The notes beneath the pieces were generated by a model that ran no database searches, was not told where the DNA came from, and saw only the letters and a program-made list of their open reading frames with translations. Positions 1 to 7,883 of a DNA stretch of 32,442 nt are shown here, one piece after another. A program made the position numbers and the translations under genes. The stretch's first letter is position 1, and each line of letters opens with the position of its first letter. This DNA is from JBGSWL01 sp041752455. GTDB lineage: Bacteria; Pseudomonadota; Alphaproteobacteria; Rhizobiales; Rhizobiaceae. The stretch spans positions 1-32,442 of the forward strand of contig JBGSWL010000069.1 of assembly GCA_041752455.1 (NCBI GenBank), given 5' to 3'.

Positions 1-1
1 G

Positions 2-1096
2 CGTGGTCGCGTTGCGCGCCTCGCCTGGCAGGAGCGGCATGGTGCCTCGCGCAAGCGCGCCGCGTTTGATGCGGCGATCAGCGGCGACCTGCCCGCTTCC
101 GTGGGCAGGAAGCTGGCCGCCTTCAAGAAAGAGCATTTCGATAAGGCAACCAAGGTCGCGACCCGGCAGGCCTCGCAGATGGCGCTGGAAGTCATCAACG
201 GCGCCAATGTGCTGACGGTCGGCGGCTCGGCGGATCTGACCGGTTCGAACCTGACGCAGACCTCGCAGACAGAGCGGGTCGAAGCCGGCTCATTCAAGGG
301 TCGCTACATCCACTACGGCATCCGCGAGCACGCGATGTCCGCCGTGATGAACGGCATCGCGCTGCACGGCGGGTTCATTCCGTATGGCGGCACGTTTCTC
401 GTTTTCTCCGACTACATGCGCGGCGGGATGCGGCTTTCGGCGCTGATGGAGCAACGCGTCATCTATGTGCTGACCCATGATTCCATCGGCCTTGGCGAAG
501 ACGGTCCGACGCATCAGCCGATCGAGCATCTGGCGATGCTGCGCGCGACGCCGAACATGGTAGTCTACCGCCCGGCCGACATCATCGAGACCGCCGAGTG
601 CTGGGAACTGGCGCTGAACGATCGCAAGGCGCCCAGTGTTCTCGCCCTGTCGCGGCAGGGCCTACCGATGCTGCGCGAGAAACAAACCACCGCCAACCAG
701 TCGGCGCATGGCGCTTACATGCTGCGCGAGACCAAGGGCCCGCGCGACCTGACGCTGATGGCGACGGGTTCGGAAGTGGAAATCGCCGTCAAGGCGGCAG
801 GCTTGCTTGCGGAAAAGGGCATCAAGGCCGCAGTCGTCTCGATGCCGTCGTGGGAAAAATTCGAAGCGCAGGATGAAGCGTATCAGGCCTTTGTCCTTGG
901 CACCGCACCGCGCATCGCCGTGGAAGCCGCTGCCCGGATGGGCTGGGATCGCTGGATAGGAACCGGCGGCGCGTTCATCGGCATGCAGGGCTTTGGTGCC
1001 TCCGGGCCGATCGGCGATCTCTACAAGCATTTCGGCATCACTGCCGAAGCTGTTGCCGCCAAGGGCATGGCGCTTGTCGGAAAGTCGGCGCCATGA
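2..1096 (+). CDS. cbbT: Transketolase, C-terminal part (5' end outside window)
   Basis: This is the last 364 residues of a transketolase, the thiamine-diphosphate enzyme that moves two-carbon units between sugar phosphates in the Calvin and pentose phosphate cycles. The reading frame is open from the first bases, so the start lies upstream and the ATG at 101 is internal. The pyrimidine-binding domain is clear: GIREHAMSAVMNGIALHGG, then GGTFLVFSDYMRGGMRLSAL and the loop THDSIGLGEDGPTHQPIEHL, all characteristic of transketolase rather than DXP synthase. The C-terminal domain follows (LMATGSEVEIAV). Its stop codon overlaps the start of the next gene (ATGA), and the fba, cbbL, cbbS and cbbX genes follow in the same direction, which makes this the operon copy, cbbT. 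Confident in the family; the cbb symbol rests on context. Confidence 0.95.
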   Translation, partial: RGRVARLAWQERHGASRKRAAFDAAISGDLPASVGRKLAAFKKEHFDKATKVATRQASQMALEVINGANVLTVGGSADLTGSNLTQTSQTERVEAGSFKGRYIHYGIREHAMSAVMNGIALHGGFIPYGGTFLVFSDYMRGGMRLSALMEQRVIYVLTHDSIGLGEDGPTHQPIEHLAMLRATPNMVVYRPADIIETAECWELALNDRKAPSVLALSRQGLPMLREKQTTANQSAHGAYMLRETKGPRDLTLMATGSEVEIAVKAAGLLAEKGIKAAVVSMPSWEKFEAQDEAYQAFVLGTAPRIAVEAAARMGWDRWIGTGGAFIGMQGFGASGPIGDLYKHFGITAEAVAAKGMALVGKSAP

Positions 1097-1578
1097 CCGC
1101 GCCGCGCGATCTGGACGGGGCGACCGTGCTGGTGCGGATCGATACCACCACCGGCATCAGCACATGCGCCGCTGACCAGATCCGCATGCTGGCAGGACGC
1201 GGCGCCCGCATCGCGGTGCTGGCGGGCTACGCAGACCCGGCTGGCGACGTCAATCCGACCCTTTCACTTGGCTCCCTTGCCGGAGCGCTGGAAGCCGCAA
1301 CCGGAATGCCGGTCTCGCTTGTGCCCGATTGCGTCGGCCCGATCGCCGAGGCCGGTCTTGCCTCAGTGCCGGCAAACACCATCGCGCTTCTGGAAAACCT
1401 GCGGTTCCATTCAGATGCCCAGCGCCAGTCGCGGACATTTGCGATCCGCCTCAGCGTGCTTGGCGACTACTTCACCGCCGTCTGCGACGCGCCGGACAAG
1501 GCACCGGTGTGGATGCGCGAACTGGCAACGCTTTTGCCCGAACCGGCGGCGCCGCTTTCGCTCGCCCAATCCGCCTGA
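1093..1578 (+). CDS. Phosphoglycerate kinase-like N-terminal-domain protein (truncated, probably non-catalytic)
   Basis: The 161-residue product aligns by eye with the N-terminal half of phosphoglycerate kinase, which is normally about 390-400 residues. Recognisable pieces are TVLVRID (residues 11-17, in place of VRVDFNVP), the strand and loop around IAVLAGYADP (40-49, in place of the LAHFGRP loop), SLGSLAGALEAATG, a PDCVG stretch, and ALLENLRFH (98-106). Several substrate-binding positions have changed: the Asn of DFNVP, the His of the HFGRP loop and the DAFSAAHRAH segment are missing. The nucleotide-binding C-terminal domain is absent. The gene overlaps transketolase by 4 nt and is followed 14 nt later by the aldolase gene, so it is cotranscribed. 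It is an intact short ORF with no visible decay downstream. Whether it has a regulatory or binding role, or is a remnant, cannot be said. Confidence 0.7.
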   Translation: MTAPRDLDGATVLVRIDTTTGISTCAADQIRMLAGRGARIAVLAGYADPAGDVNPTLSLGSLAGALEAATGMPVSLVPDCVGPIAEAGLASVPANTIALLENLRFHSDAQRQSRTFAIRLSVLGDYFTAVCDAPDKAPVWMRELATLLPEPAAPLSLAQSA

Positions 1579-1592
1579 GAGGAGACATTTCC

Positions 1593-2672
1593 ATGGCCCG
1601 CATCACCCTTCGCCAATTGCTCGATCATGCCGCCGAACACGGCTACGGCGTGCCCGCCTTCAACATCAACAACATGGAACAGGGCCTTGCGATCATGGAG
1701 GCCGCCAAGGCCTGTGATGCGCCCATCATCATCCAGGCGTCGCGCGGCGCGCGTTCCTATGCCAACGACATCATGCTGGCGCGGATGATCGACGCGCTGG
1801 CCGACATCCATCCGTCGATCCCGCTCTGCATGCATCAGGACCACGGCAACAACGAAGCCACCTGCCTGACCGCAATCCGGCACGGGTTTACCTCCGTGAT
1901 GATGGACGGGTCGCTTGAGGGTGATGCCAAGACACCAGCCTCATACGACTACAATGTCGCCATCACCGAACGCGTCGCGCGCATGGCCCATTGGGTCGGC
2001 GCGTCGGTCGAGGGTGAACTTGGCGTTCTCGGTTCACTGGAAACCGGCCATGGCGAGGCGGAAGACGGCCATGGCGCGGAAGGCGCCCTGTCGCACGACC
2101 AGTTGCTGACCGATCCGGACCAGGCCGTCGATTTTGTCGCCCGCACCAAGGTCGATGCGCTGGCTATCGCCTGCGGCACCTCGCACGGCGCCTACAAGTT
2201 CTCGCGAAAGCCCGATGGTGACATCCTTGCGATGCATGTGATCGAGGCGATCCACAACAAGCTGCCGAACACGCATCTGGTGATGCACGGTTCGTCCTCG
2301 GTGCCGCAGGAACTGCAGGACATCATCAACCGGTTTGGCGGGGAAATGCCGCAGACTTTCGGCGTGCCGGTCGAGGAAATCGTGCGCGGCATCAAGCATG
2401 GCGTGCGCAAGGTCAACATCGACACGGACTGCCGGATGGCGATGACCGCCCAGTTCCGCCGGATCGCCAGCCAGAACCCGAGCGAGTTCGATCCGCGCAA
2501 GTTCCTGAAGCCGGCCATGGATGCAATGCGCGACCTCTGCCGCGATCGTTTCGAAGCCTTCGGCACCGCCGGCAACGCCTCGAAGATCAAGGTCGTCGCG
2601 ATGGACGAAATGGCCAAGCGCTACGCATCCGGCGCGCTCGATCCGAAATTCGAAACCGCCAAAGCTGCCTGA
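1593..2672 (+). CDS. cbbA: Class II fructose-bisphosphate aldolase, Calvin cycle subtype
   Basis: The 359-residue class II aldolase condenses dihydroxyacetone phosphate with glyceraldehyde 3-phosphate (or erythrose 4-phosphate) in the Calvin cycle. The start at 1593 is preceded by a strong GAGAGGAG ribosome-binding site; longer in-frame starts run back through the previous gene and are rejected. Near the N-terminus VPAFNINNMEQ is the usual aldolase opening. MHQDHGNN (residues 80-87) carries the catalytic Asp and a Zn-binding His, and LAIACGTSHGAYKF, MHGSSSVP and HGVRKVNIDTD are the other phosphate- and metal-site blocks. The long C-terminal part ending in a region rich in phenylalanine and lysine fits the Calvin-cycle subgroup. 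It sits between the PGK-like gene and cbbL. Confidence 0.95.
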   Translation: MARITLRQLLDHAAEHGYGVPAFNINNMEQGLAIMEAAKACDAPIIIQASRGARSYANDIMLARMIDALADIHPSIPLCMHQDHGNNEATCLTAIRHGFTSVMMDGSLEGDAKTPASYDYNVAITERVARMAHWVGASVEGELGVLGSLETGHGEAEDGHGAEGALSHDQLLTDPDQAVDFVARTKVDALAIACGTSHGAYKFSRKPDGDILAMHVIEAIHNKLPNTHLVMHGSSSVPQELQDIINRFGGEMPQTFGVPVEEIVRGIKHGVRKVNIDTDCRMAMTAQFRRIASQNPSEFDPRKFLKPAMDAMRDLCRDRFEAFGTAGNASKIKVVAMDEMAKRYASGALDPKFETAKAA

Positions 2673-2678
2673 GCACCT

Positions 2679-2700
2679 TGGTCGCCTGTTTTGGCGGCCT
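2679..2700 (+). promoter_or_regulatory. Intergenic stem-loop between cbbA and cbbL
   Basis: GGTCGCC (2680-2686) and GGCGGCC (2693-2699) form a 7-bp stem with one G-U pair around a TGTTTT loop. It has no following U-tract, so it is unlikely to stop transcription fully. An intra-operon hairpin just before cbbL could act as an mRNA-stabilising or processing element that raises RuBisCO expression over the upstream genes; that role is inferred. Confidence 0.35.
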
Positions 2701-2726
2701 GACCCCTTTCACGTGAGGAGACAACG

Positions 2727-4190
2727 ATGAACACCGATGCAAAGACCGAGATCCAGGACAAGAAGAAGCGCTATGCCGCCGGTGTCCTGAAATATGCACA
2801 GATGGGCTATTGGGACGGCGACTACGTGCCCAAGGATACCGATCTCCTCGCCCTTTTCCGCATCACCCCGCAGGAAGGTGTCGATCCGATCGAAGCGGCT
2901 GCCGCCGTTGCCGGTGAATCCTCGACCGCCACATGGACCGTCGTGTGGACCGACCGCCTGACCGCCTGCGACCAGTACCGCGCCAAGGCCTACAAGGTCG
3001 ATCCGGTGCCGGGCCGCGAAGGCGAGTTCTTCTGCTATGTCGCCTACGACCTGATCCTGTTCGAAGAAGGCTCGATTGCCAACCTGACCGCTTCGATCAT
3101 CGGCAACGTGTTCTCGTTCAAGCCGCTGAAGGCCGCGCGCCTCGAAGACATGCGCCTGCCGGTCGCCTATGTGAAGACGTTCAAGGGTCCGCCGACCGGT
3201 CTCGTCGTCGAGCGCGAACGCCTCGACAAGTTCGGCCGTCCGCTGCTCGGCGCCACCACCAAGCCGAAGCTCGGCCTGTCCGGCAAGAATTACGGCCGTG
3301 TTGTCTATGAAGGCCTCAAGGGCGGCCTCGACTTCATGAAGGATGACGAGAACATCAACTCGCAGCCCTTCATGCATTGGCGCGACCGCTTCCTTTACGT
3401 CATGGAAGCCGTCAACAAGGCGACCGCCGAGACCGGTGAAGTCAAGGGCAGCTACCTGAACGTCACCGCCGGCACGATGGAGGAAATGTACCGCCGTGCC
3501 GATTTCGCCAAGCAGCTTGGCTCGGTCATCGTCATGATCGATCTTGTGATCGGCTACACGGCGATCCAGTCGATGGCTGAATGGTGCCGCGCCAACGATA
3601 TGATCCTGCACCTGCACCGCGCCGGCCACGGCACCTATACGCGCCAGAAAAACCATGGCGTGTCGTTCCGCGTGATCGCCAAGTGGATGCGTCTGGCCGG
3701 TGTCGATCACATTCACGCAGGCACCGCTGTCGGCAAGCTGGAAGGCGATCCGATGACCGTGCAGGGCTACTACAATGTCTGCCGCGAAACCTACAACCCG
3801 ATCGATCTGCAGCGCGGGATCTATTTCGACCAGGATTGGGCCGACATCAAAAAGGTGATGCCGGTCGCCTCGGGCGGCATCCATGCCGGCCAGATGCACC
3901 AGTTGCTCGACCTTTTCGGCGACGACGTGGTGCTGCAGTTCGGCGGCGGCACCATCGGCCACCCGATGGGGATCCAGGCCGGGGCGCAGGCCAACCGCGT
4001 GGCGCTGGAAGCCATGGTGTTTGCCCGCAACGAAGGCCGCGACATTGCCAATGAAGGCCCGGAAATCCTGCGCGCCGCCGCCAAGTGGTGCAAGCCGCTG
4101 GAAGCTGCGCTCGATGTGTGGGGCGACATCTCGTTCAACTATACCTCGACCGACACGTCCGACTACGCGCCGACACCGTCGGTTTCCTGA
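2727..4190 (+). CDS. cbbL: RuBisCO large subunit, red-type form I
   Basis: The 487-residue large subunit of ribulose-1,5-bisphosphate carboxylase/oxygenase fixes CO2 onto RuBP. The ATG at 2727 follows a GTGAGGAGA ribosome-binding site. Visible active-site blocks are GATTKPKLGLSGKNYGR (residues 175-191, catalytic Lys179), GGLDFMKDDEN (199-209, with Lys205 as the carbamylated lysine and Asp207/Glu208 as Mg ligands), HRAGHGTYTRQ and ASGGIHAGQM. Length, N-terminal sequence and the companion cbbX put it in the red-type (IC/ID) branch found in Rhizobiales and other proteobacteria. It is followed 35 nt later by cbbS and works with it as an L8S8 complex. Confidence 0.98.
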   Translation: MNTDAKTEIQDKKKRYAAGVLKYAQMGYWDGDYVPKDTDLLALFRITPQEGVDPIEAAAAVAGESSTATWTVVWTDRLTACDQYRAKAYKVDPVPGREGEFFCYVAYDLILFEEGSIANLTASIIGNVFSFKPLKAARLEDMRLPVAYVKTFKGPPTGLVVERERLDKFGRPLLGATTKPKLGLSGKNYGRVVYEGLKGGLDFMKDDENINSQPFMHWRDRFLYVMEAVNKATAETGEVKGSYLNVTAGTMEEMYRRADFAKQLGSVIVMIDLVIGYTAIQSMAEWCRANDMILHLHRAGHGTYTRQKNHGVSFRVIAKWMRLAGVDHIHAGTAVGKLEGDPMTVQGYYNVCRETYNPIDLQRGIYFDQDWADIKKVMPVASGGIHAGQMHQLLDLFGDDVVLQFGGGTIGHPMGIQAGAQANRVALEAMVFARNEGRDIANEGPEILRAAAKWCKPLEAALDVWGDISFNYTSTDTSDYAPTPSVS

Positions 4191-4225
4191 TCGCCGCCAC
4201 TGCAACCTCTCAAGGGAGAAACCCC

Positions 4226-4615
4226 ATGCGCATCACACAGGGCTGCTTTTCATTCCTGCCCGACCTCACCGACGACCAGATCTCGAGCCAGGTGGAATAC
4301 TGCCTGTCGAAAGGCTGGGCGATCGGCATCGAATACACCGACGATCCGCATCCCAGGAACACCTACTGGGAAATGTGGGGCAACCCGATGTTCGACCTGC
4401 AGGACCCCAAGGGCGTGATGATGGAACTGGCCGATTGCCGCAAGCAGTATGGCGACAGCTACATCCGCTTCAACGCGTTCGATTCGACGCGCGGCTTTGA
4501 AACCGTGACGATGTCGTTCATCGTCAACCGTCCGAAGGTCGAGCCGAAGCTCCGGATGATCCGTACCGAAGTCGATGGCCGCTCGCAGCGCTACAGCTTC
4601 GAAACGGTACGTTGA
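4226..4615 (+). CDS. cbbS: RuBisCO small subunit, red-type form I
   Basis: This 129-residue protein is the small subunit that caps the cbbL octamer. The start at 4226 has AAGGGAGA just upstream; an in-frame extension to 4085 would lie inside cbbL and is rejected. MRITQGCFSFLPDLTDDQI is the typical opening of red-type small subunits, followed by GWAIGIEYTDDPHPRN and YWEMWGNPMFDL. The C-terminal extension (FIVNRPKVEPKLRMIRTEV and onwards) forms the beta-hairpin known in red-type enzymes. It lies between cbbL and cbbX in the same transcript. Confidence 0.97.
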   Translation: MRITQGCFSFLPDLTDDQISSQVEYCLSKGWAIGIEYTDDPHPRNTYWEMWGNPMFDLQDPKGVMMELADCRKQYGDSYIRFNAFDSTRGFETVTMSFIVNRPKVEPKLRMIRTEVDGRSQRYSFETVR

Positions 4616-4700
4616 TCCACTTGTCTTCATCCCCGGCCGCGCCTCTGGAACAAGGGCTGGCCGGCGATGATGTCTGCCTTCATGGCTCTGGGAGAAAACG

Positions 4701-5645
4701 ATGGACGGCGAAACAGAGGCCCCGTTGCCGACAACCGTCGATTTGCGGGCCGAGTATGAAAGCTCGGGCGTCAGGCAACTGCTCGAAGAACTCGACACCG
4801 AACTGATCGGCCTGAAGCCGGTCAAGGAACGCCTGCGCGAAACCGCAGCGCTGCTGCTGGTCGAACGGGCGCGCAAATCGCTCGGCCTGTCGCACCATAC
4901 GCCGACGCTGCACATGTCATTCACCGGCAATCCCGGAACCGGCAAGACCACCGTCGCGCTGAAAATGGCCGGGCTGCTGAAGCGCCTCGGCTATGTGCGC
5001 AAGGGCCATCTGGTTTCGGTCACCCGCGATGATCTTGTCGGCCAATACATCGGCCACACCGCGCCAAAGACCAAGGAAGTGCTTAAGAAGGCGATGGGCG
5101 GCGTGTTGTTCATCGACGAGGCCTATTACCTCTACCGCCCGGACAATGAGCGCGACTACGGCCAGGAAGCGATCGAGATCCTGCTGCAGATCATGGAAAA
5201 CAACCGCGACGATCTGGTAGTGATCCTTGCCGGCTATGCGGACCGGATGGACAAGTTCTTTGAATCCAATCCGGGCTTTCGCTCGCGCATCGCGCACCAC
5301 ATCGATTTTCCCAACTACGAGAACAGCGAGCTTTTGGCGATCTCGGACTCGATGCTCGAGGGTCAGGGCTACCATTTTGATGACGAAGCGCGCGCGGTGA
5401 TGGCCAAGTATATCGACCTGCGCCGTCAGCAGCCGCACTTTGCCAATGCCCGCTCGATCCGCAATGCGCTCGACCGCGCGCGCTTGCGACAGGCCAACCG
5501 GTTGTTTACGCACGCGACCGGACCGGTCGGGGCCGACGAACTGTCGACCATCAAGGCTGTTGACCTGTCGTCCAGCCGGGTCTTCACCATGGGACGACCG
5601 GACTCCGATCCGGCCGAAAAGCACGACGAGGAAACGCCCGCATGA
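4701..5645 (+). CDS. cbbX: AAA+ red-type RuBisCO activase CbbX
   Basis: The 314-residue AAA+ ATPase removes inhibitory sugar phosphates from red-type RuBisCO by pulling on the C-terminus of the large subunit. Seen are Walker A GNPGTGKT (residues 76-83), a pore-loop region QYIGHT (115-120), Walker B VLFIDE (135-140) followed by AYYLY, a sensor-1 stretch VVILAGYADRMD and the arginine-finger region FESNPGFRSRI. The start at 4701 is preceded by GGGAGAAAACG. The preceding 85-nt gap to cbbS holds no other gene. The stop overlaps the rpe start (ATGA), so translation is probably coupled. Confidence 0.97.
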   Translation: MDGETEAPLPTTVDLRAEYESSGVRQLLEELDTELIGLKPVKERLRETAALLLVERARKSLGLSHHTPTLHMSFTGNPGTGKTTVALKMAGLLKRLGYVRKGHLVSVTRDDLVGQYIGHTAPKTKEVLKKAMGGVLFIDEAYYLYRPDNERDYGQEAIEILLQIMENNRDDLVVILAGYADRMDKFFESNPGFRSRIAHHIDFPNYENSELLAISDSMLEGQGYHFDDEARAVMAKYIDLRRQQPHFANARSIRNALDRARLRQANRLFTHATGPVGADELSTIKAVDLSSSRVFTMGRPDSDPAEKHDEETPA

Positions 5646-6346
5646 GTATGAGCCACACCAAGACCATCATCGCCCCGTCAGTCCTTTCGGCTGACTTTTC
5701 GCGGCTCGGCGAGGAAATCGAGACGGTCATCGCCGCCGGTGCCGACTGGATCCATCTGGACGTGATGGACGGGCACTTCGTCCCGAACATCACGTTCGGC
5801 CCGCCGATCATCAAGGCCGTGCGGGGCCGCACCGACAAGGTGTTCGACTGCCACCTGATGATCGAGCCGTGCGATCCCTATCTGGCCGCCTTTGCGGACG
5901 CGGGCTGCGACATCATCACCGTGCATGCGGAAGCGACGACGCATCTTGACCGGTCGCTGCAGGCGATCCGCGACCTCGGCAAGAAGGCCGGCGTCTCGCT
6001 CAATCCGTCGACGCCCGAGAACGTCATCGAATATGTGCTCGACCGGCTCGACCTCATTTTGCTGATGACGGTCAACCCCGGCTTTGGCGGCCAAAAGTTC
6101 ATCCATCCGGTCGTCGACAAGGTTGCGCGGGTGAAGGCGATGATCGGCAACCGGCCGATTGACATCGAGATCGATGGCGGCGTGACGCCGGAGACCGCAC
6201 CACTTGTCGCCGCCGCCGGGGCCAATGTGCTGGTCGCCGGGTCGGCCGTCTTCAAGGGCGGCAGCGAGGACGCCTACCGGGCCAATATTGCGGCGATCCG
6301 CGCGGCTTCCGATGCGGCCATGGATGGCCGGGCGCATGCGGCTTGA
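5642..6346 (+). CDS. rpe: Ribulose-phosphate 3-epimerase
   Basis: The 234-residue TIM-barrel epimerase interconverts ribulose 5-phosphate and xylulose 5-phosphate, regenerating RuBP precursor in the Calvin cycle (cbbE in operon nomenclature). Family blocks are IAPSVLSADFSRLGEEI, HLDVMDGHFVPNITFGP with the metal-binding His and catalytic Asp, DCHLMIEP, LMTVNPGFGGQKFI and the second catalytic Asp in IEIDGGVTPET, then the phosphate loop VLVAGSAVF. The ATG at 5642 overlaps the cbbX stop by 4 nt; a second ATG six bases later (5648) is equally usable. The 3' end overlaps the following HAD gene by 11 nt. Confidence 0.96.
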   Translation: MSMSHTKTIIAPSVLSADFSRLGEEIETVIAAGADWIHLDVMDGHFVPNITFGPPIIKAVRGRTDKVFDCHLMIEPCDPYLAAFADAGCDIITVHAEATTHLDRSLQAIRDLGKKAGVSLNPSTPENVIEYVLDRLDLILLMTVNPGFGGQKFIHPVVDKVARVKAMIGNRPIDIEIDGGVTPETAPLVAAAGANVLVAGSAVFKGGSEDAYRANIAAIRAASDAAMDGRAHAA

Positions 6347-7031
6347 AGCGCTGGTCTTTGATGTCGACGGAACGTTGGCGGAAACCGAGGAGGTGCACCG
6401 CCGCGCCTTCAACGAGACGTTTGCAGCGTTCGGCCTTGCCTGGAACTGGAGCGTTGCCGATTACCACGGGCTTCTGAAGACGACCGGGGGCAAGGAGCGC
6501 ATGCGGGCGCACGCAGCGGCGATCGGGCAAGTTCTGTCCGATGATCTGATTGCGGCGATCCATGTGGCCAAAACCGCTCGCTATGGCGAATTGATTGCCG
6601 CGGGTCATGTGGCGCTTCGCCCCGGCATTGCCGACCTGATCGCGCTAGCAAGGGCCGAGGGGCTCCGTCTTGCTGTTGCAACGACCACCAACCGGCCGAA
6701 TGTCGACATCCTGATCCGTGCGACCATGGGGCGGGAGGCGGGCTCCGTGTTCGATGCCATTGCCGCTGGTGACGAGGTTGCCGCCAAGAAGCCGGCGCCG
6801 GATGTGTTTGTCCTCGCTGCCGAGCGGCTTGGCCTTGCGCCCGCCGCTTGCCTTGCCTTCGAGGACTCGGCCAACGGGCTGAAATCGGCGCTCGGCGCCG
6901 GCATGCCGGTCATTGTGTCACCAAGCCGGTATACGCATGACGAGGCGTTTGCCGGCGCGTCGGCGGTGCTGGACACCTACGAGGGCCTGACCGCGGCAGA
7001 CCTTCGGCGGTTTGCCGCGCAGCGAGCATAA
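6336..7031 (+). CDS. cbbY: HAD-family sugar-phosphate phosphatase, CbbY type
   Basis: The 231-residue haloacid-dehalogenase hydrolase resembles CbbY, which dephosphorylates the RuBisCO inhibitor xylulose 1,5-bisphosphate. Motif I is FDVDGTLAETEEVHRRAFNE (Asp9/Asp11). The helical cap contains a KTTGGKERM segment, as in CbbY (GGKER), motif II Thr is in LAVATTTN, motif III Lys is in AKKPAPDVF and motif IV is CLAFEDSANGLKSA. The start at 6336 lies inside the end of rpe (11-nt overlap); longer in-frame starts lie deeper in rpe. The operon position beside cbbX supports CbbY over beta-phosphoglucomutase, which shares the fold. Confidence 0.88.
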   Translation: MRLEALVFDVDGTLAETEEVHRRAFNETFAAFGLAWNWSVADYHGLLKTTGGKERMRAHAAAIGQVLSDDLIAAIHVAKTARYGELIAAGHVALRPGIADLIALARAEGLRLAVATTTNRPNVDILIRATMGREAGSVFDAIAAGDEVAAKKPAPDVFVLAAERLGLAPAACLAFEDSANGLKSALGAGMPVIVSPSRYTHDEAFAGASAVLDTYEGLTAADLRRFAAQRA

Positions 7032-7048
7032 GAACGGGAGGATAACGC

Positions 7049-7759
7049 ATGAGCACAATATTCAACGAGGCCGGAGACCGCTGCGGCTGGCCGCAGGTGA
7101 TCCTGTTCGATCTCGACGGGACACTGATCGATTCGGCGCCGGACATTGCAGTAGCCACGAACATCCTGCTTGCCGGCCATGGTCACCCGCCGCTGACATT
7201 GGCCGAAGTGCGTTCGATGATCGGCAACGGCATCGCCAAACTGGTCGAGCGTGCCTTTGCCGCGCGCGGCGAGATGCTGGAGGGCGAGGGTATGCACAAG
7301 CGCGCTGACGCGATGATGGCGATCTATGCGAACCATCTGACCACCGAGACGCGGCTGATGCCGGGTGCAGCCGAAATGGTTGCCGCCTATCACAAGGCGC
7401 GGGTCAGGATCGGCGTCGTGACCAACAAGCCGGAAGGCTTCACCCGGACGATCCTCGCCCATTTCGGCCTCGATGCCGTCGTCGACGTGGTGGTTGGCGG
7501 CGATACGGGACCGGCGCGCAAGCCGGCGCCCGACATGCTTCTGCACGCGCTTGAACAGGTGGGATTTACCGCTTCGCGGGCGCTGATGGTCGGAGACAGC
7601 CCGGCCGATATCGATGCGGCGAAAGCGGCCAACATGGCGAGCGTCGCGGTGCATGGCGGCTATACAAACGTGCCCGCCGACAAACTCGGCGCCACCATCA
7701 TCGTCGACACGCTGTCCGACCTGCCGCAGGCGATCGAGCGGTTGAAATCAGGGGCGTGA
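7049..7759 (+). CDS. gph: HAD-family phosphoglycolate phosphatase
   Basis: The 236-residue phosphatase is predicted to remove phosphate from 2-phosphoglycolate, the product of RuBisCO oxygenation, feeding photorespiratory salvage (cbbZ in operon usage). Motif I is LFDLDGTLIDSAPDI (Asp21/Asp23), the Gph signature. MIGNGIAKLVERA is the cap segment typical of Gph, IGVVTNKPEGFTRTIL holds motif II, RKPAPDMLLHAL motif III and LMVGDSPADIDAAKAA motif IV. A GGGAGGATAACGC ribosome-binding site precedes the ATG, and the gap to the preceding gene is 17 nt. It is the last gene of the cbb cluster; 124 nt separate it from the repeat-protein gene. Confidence 0.9.
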   Translation: MSTIFNEAGDRCGWPQVILFDLDGTLIDSAPDIAVATNILLAGHGHPPLTLAEVRSMIGNGIAKLVERAFAARGEMLEGEGMHKRADAMMAIYANHLTTETRLMPGAAEMVAAYHKARVRIGVVTNKPEGFTRTILAHFGLDAVVDVVVGGDTGPARKPAPDMLLHALEQVGFTASRALMVGDSPADIDAAKAANMASVAVHGGYTNVPADKLGATIIVDTLSDLPQAIERLKSGA

Positions 7760-7883
7760 GTCACGCTTGCCTGAATTTGTTCCCTTGACTTGAGGTAACG
7801 TAAACATTGAGATACAGGAGAAATGCTGGTTTTGGTGGACTGCTTGAACCTGGTGGCGTTAGGCCTGTGGAAAGGGAATATCC
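7760..7883 (+). promoter_or_regulatory. Intergenic region with possible promoter and RBS of the hydroxyproline-glycosylation-like operon
   Basis: This stretch separates gph from the repeat-protein gene. TTGACT at 7785-7790 is a fair -35 box. The 17-nt-spaced hexamer TGAGAT (7808-7813) is only a weak -10 match, so the promoter call is tentative. A purine-rich GGAAAGGGA at 7869-7877 precedes the ATG at 7884 and is a credible ribosome-binding site. No strong terminator hairpin for the cbb operon is visible here, so readthrough from gph is possible. Confidence 0.3.

Noticed and set aside
2709..4205. A 498-codon open frame on the minus strand opposite cbbL.
   Set aside because: It mirrors the codons of a certain RuBisCO large-subunit gene, is rich in His, Asp and Arg as antisense frames of high-GC genes are, and resembles no family.
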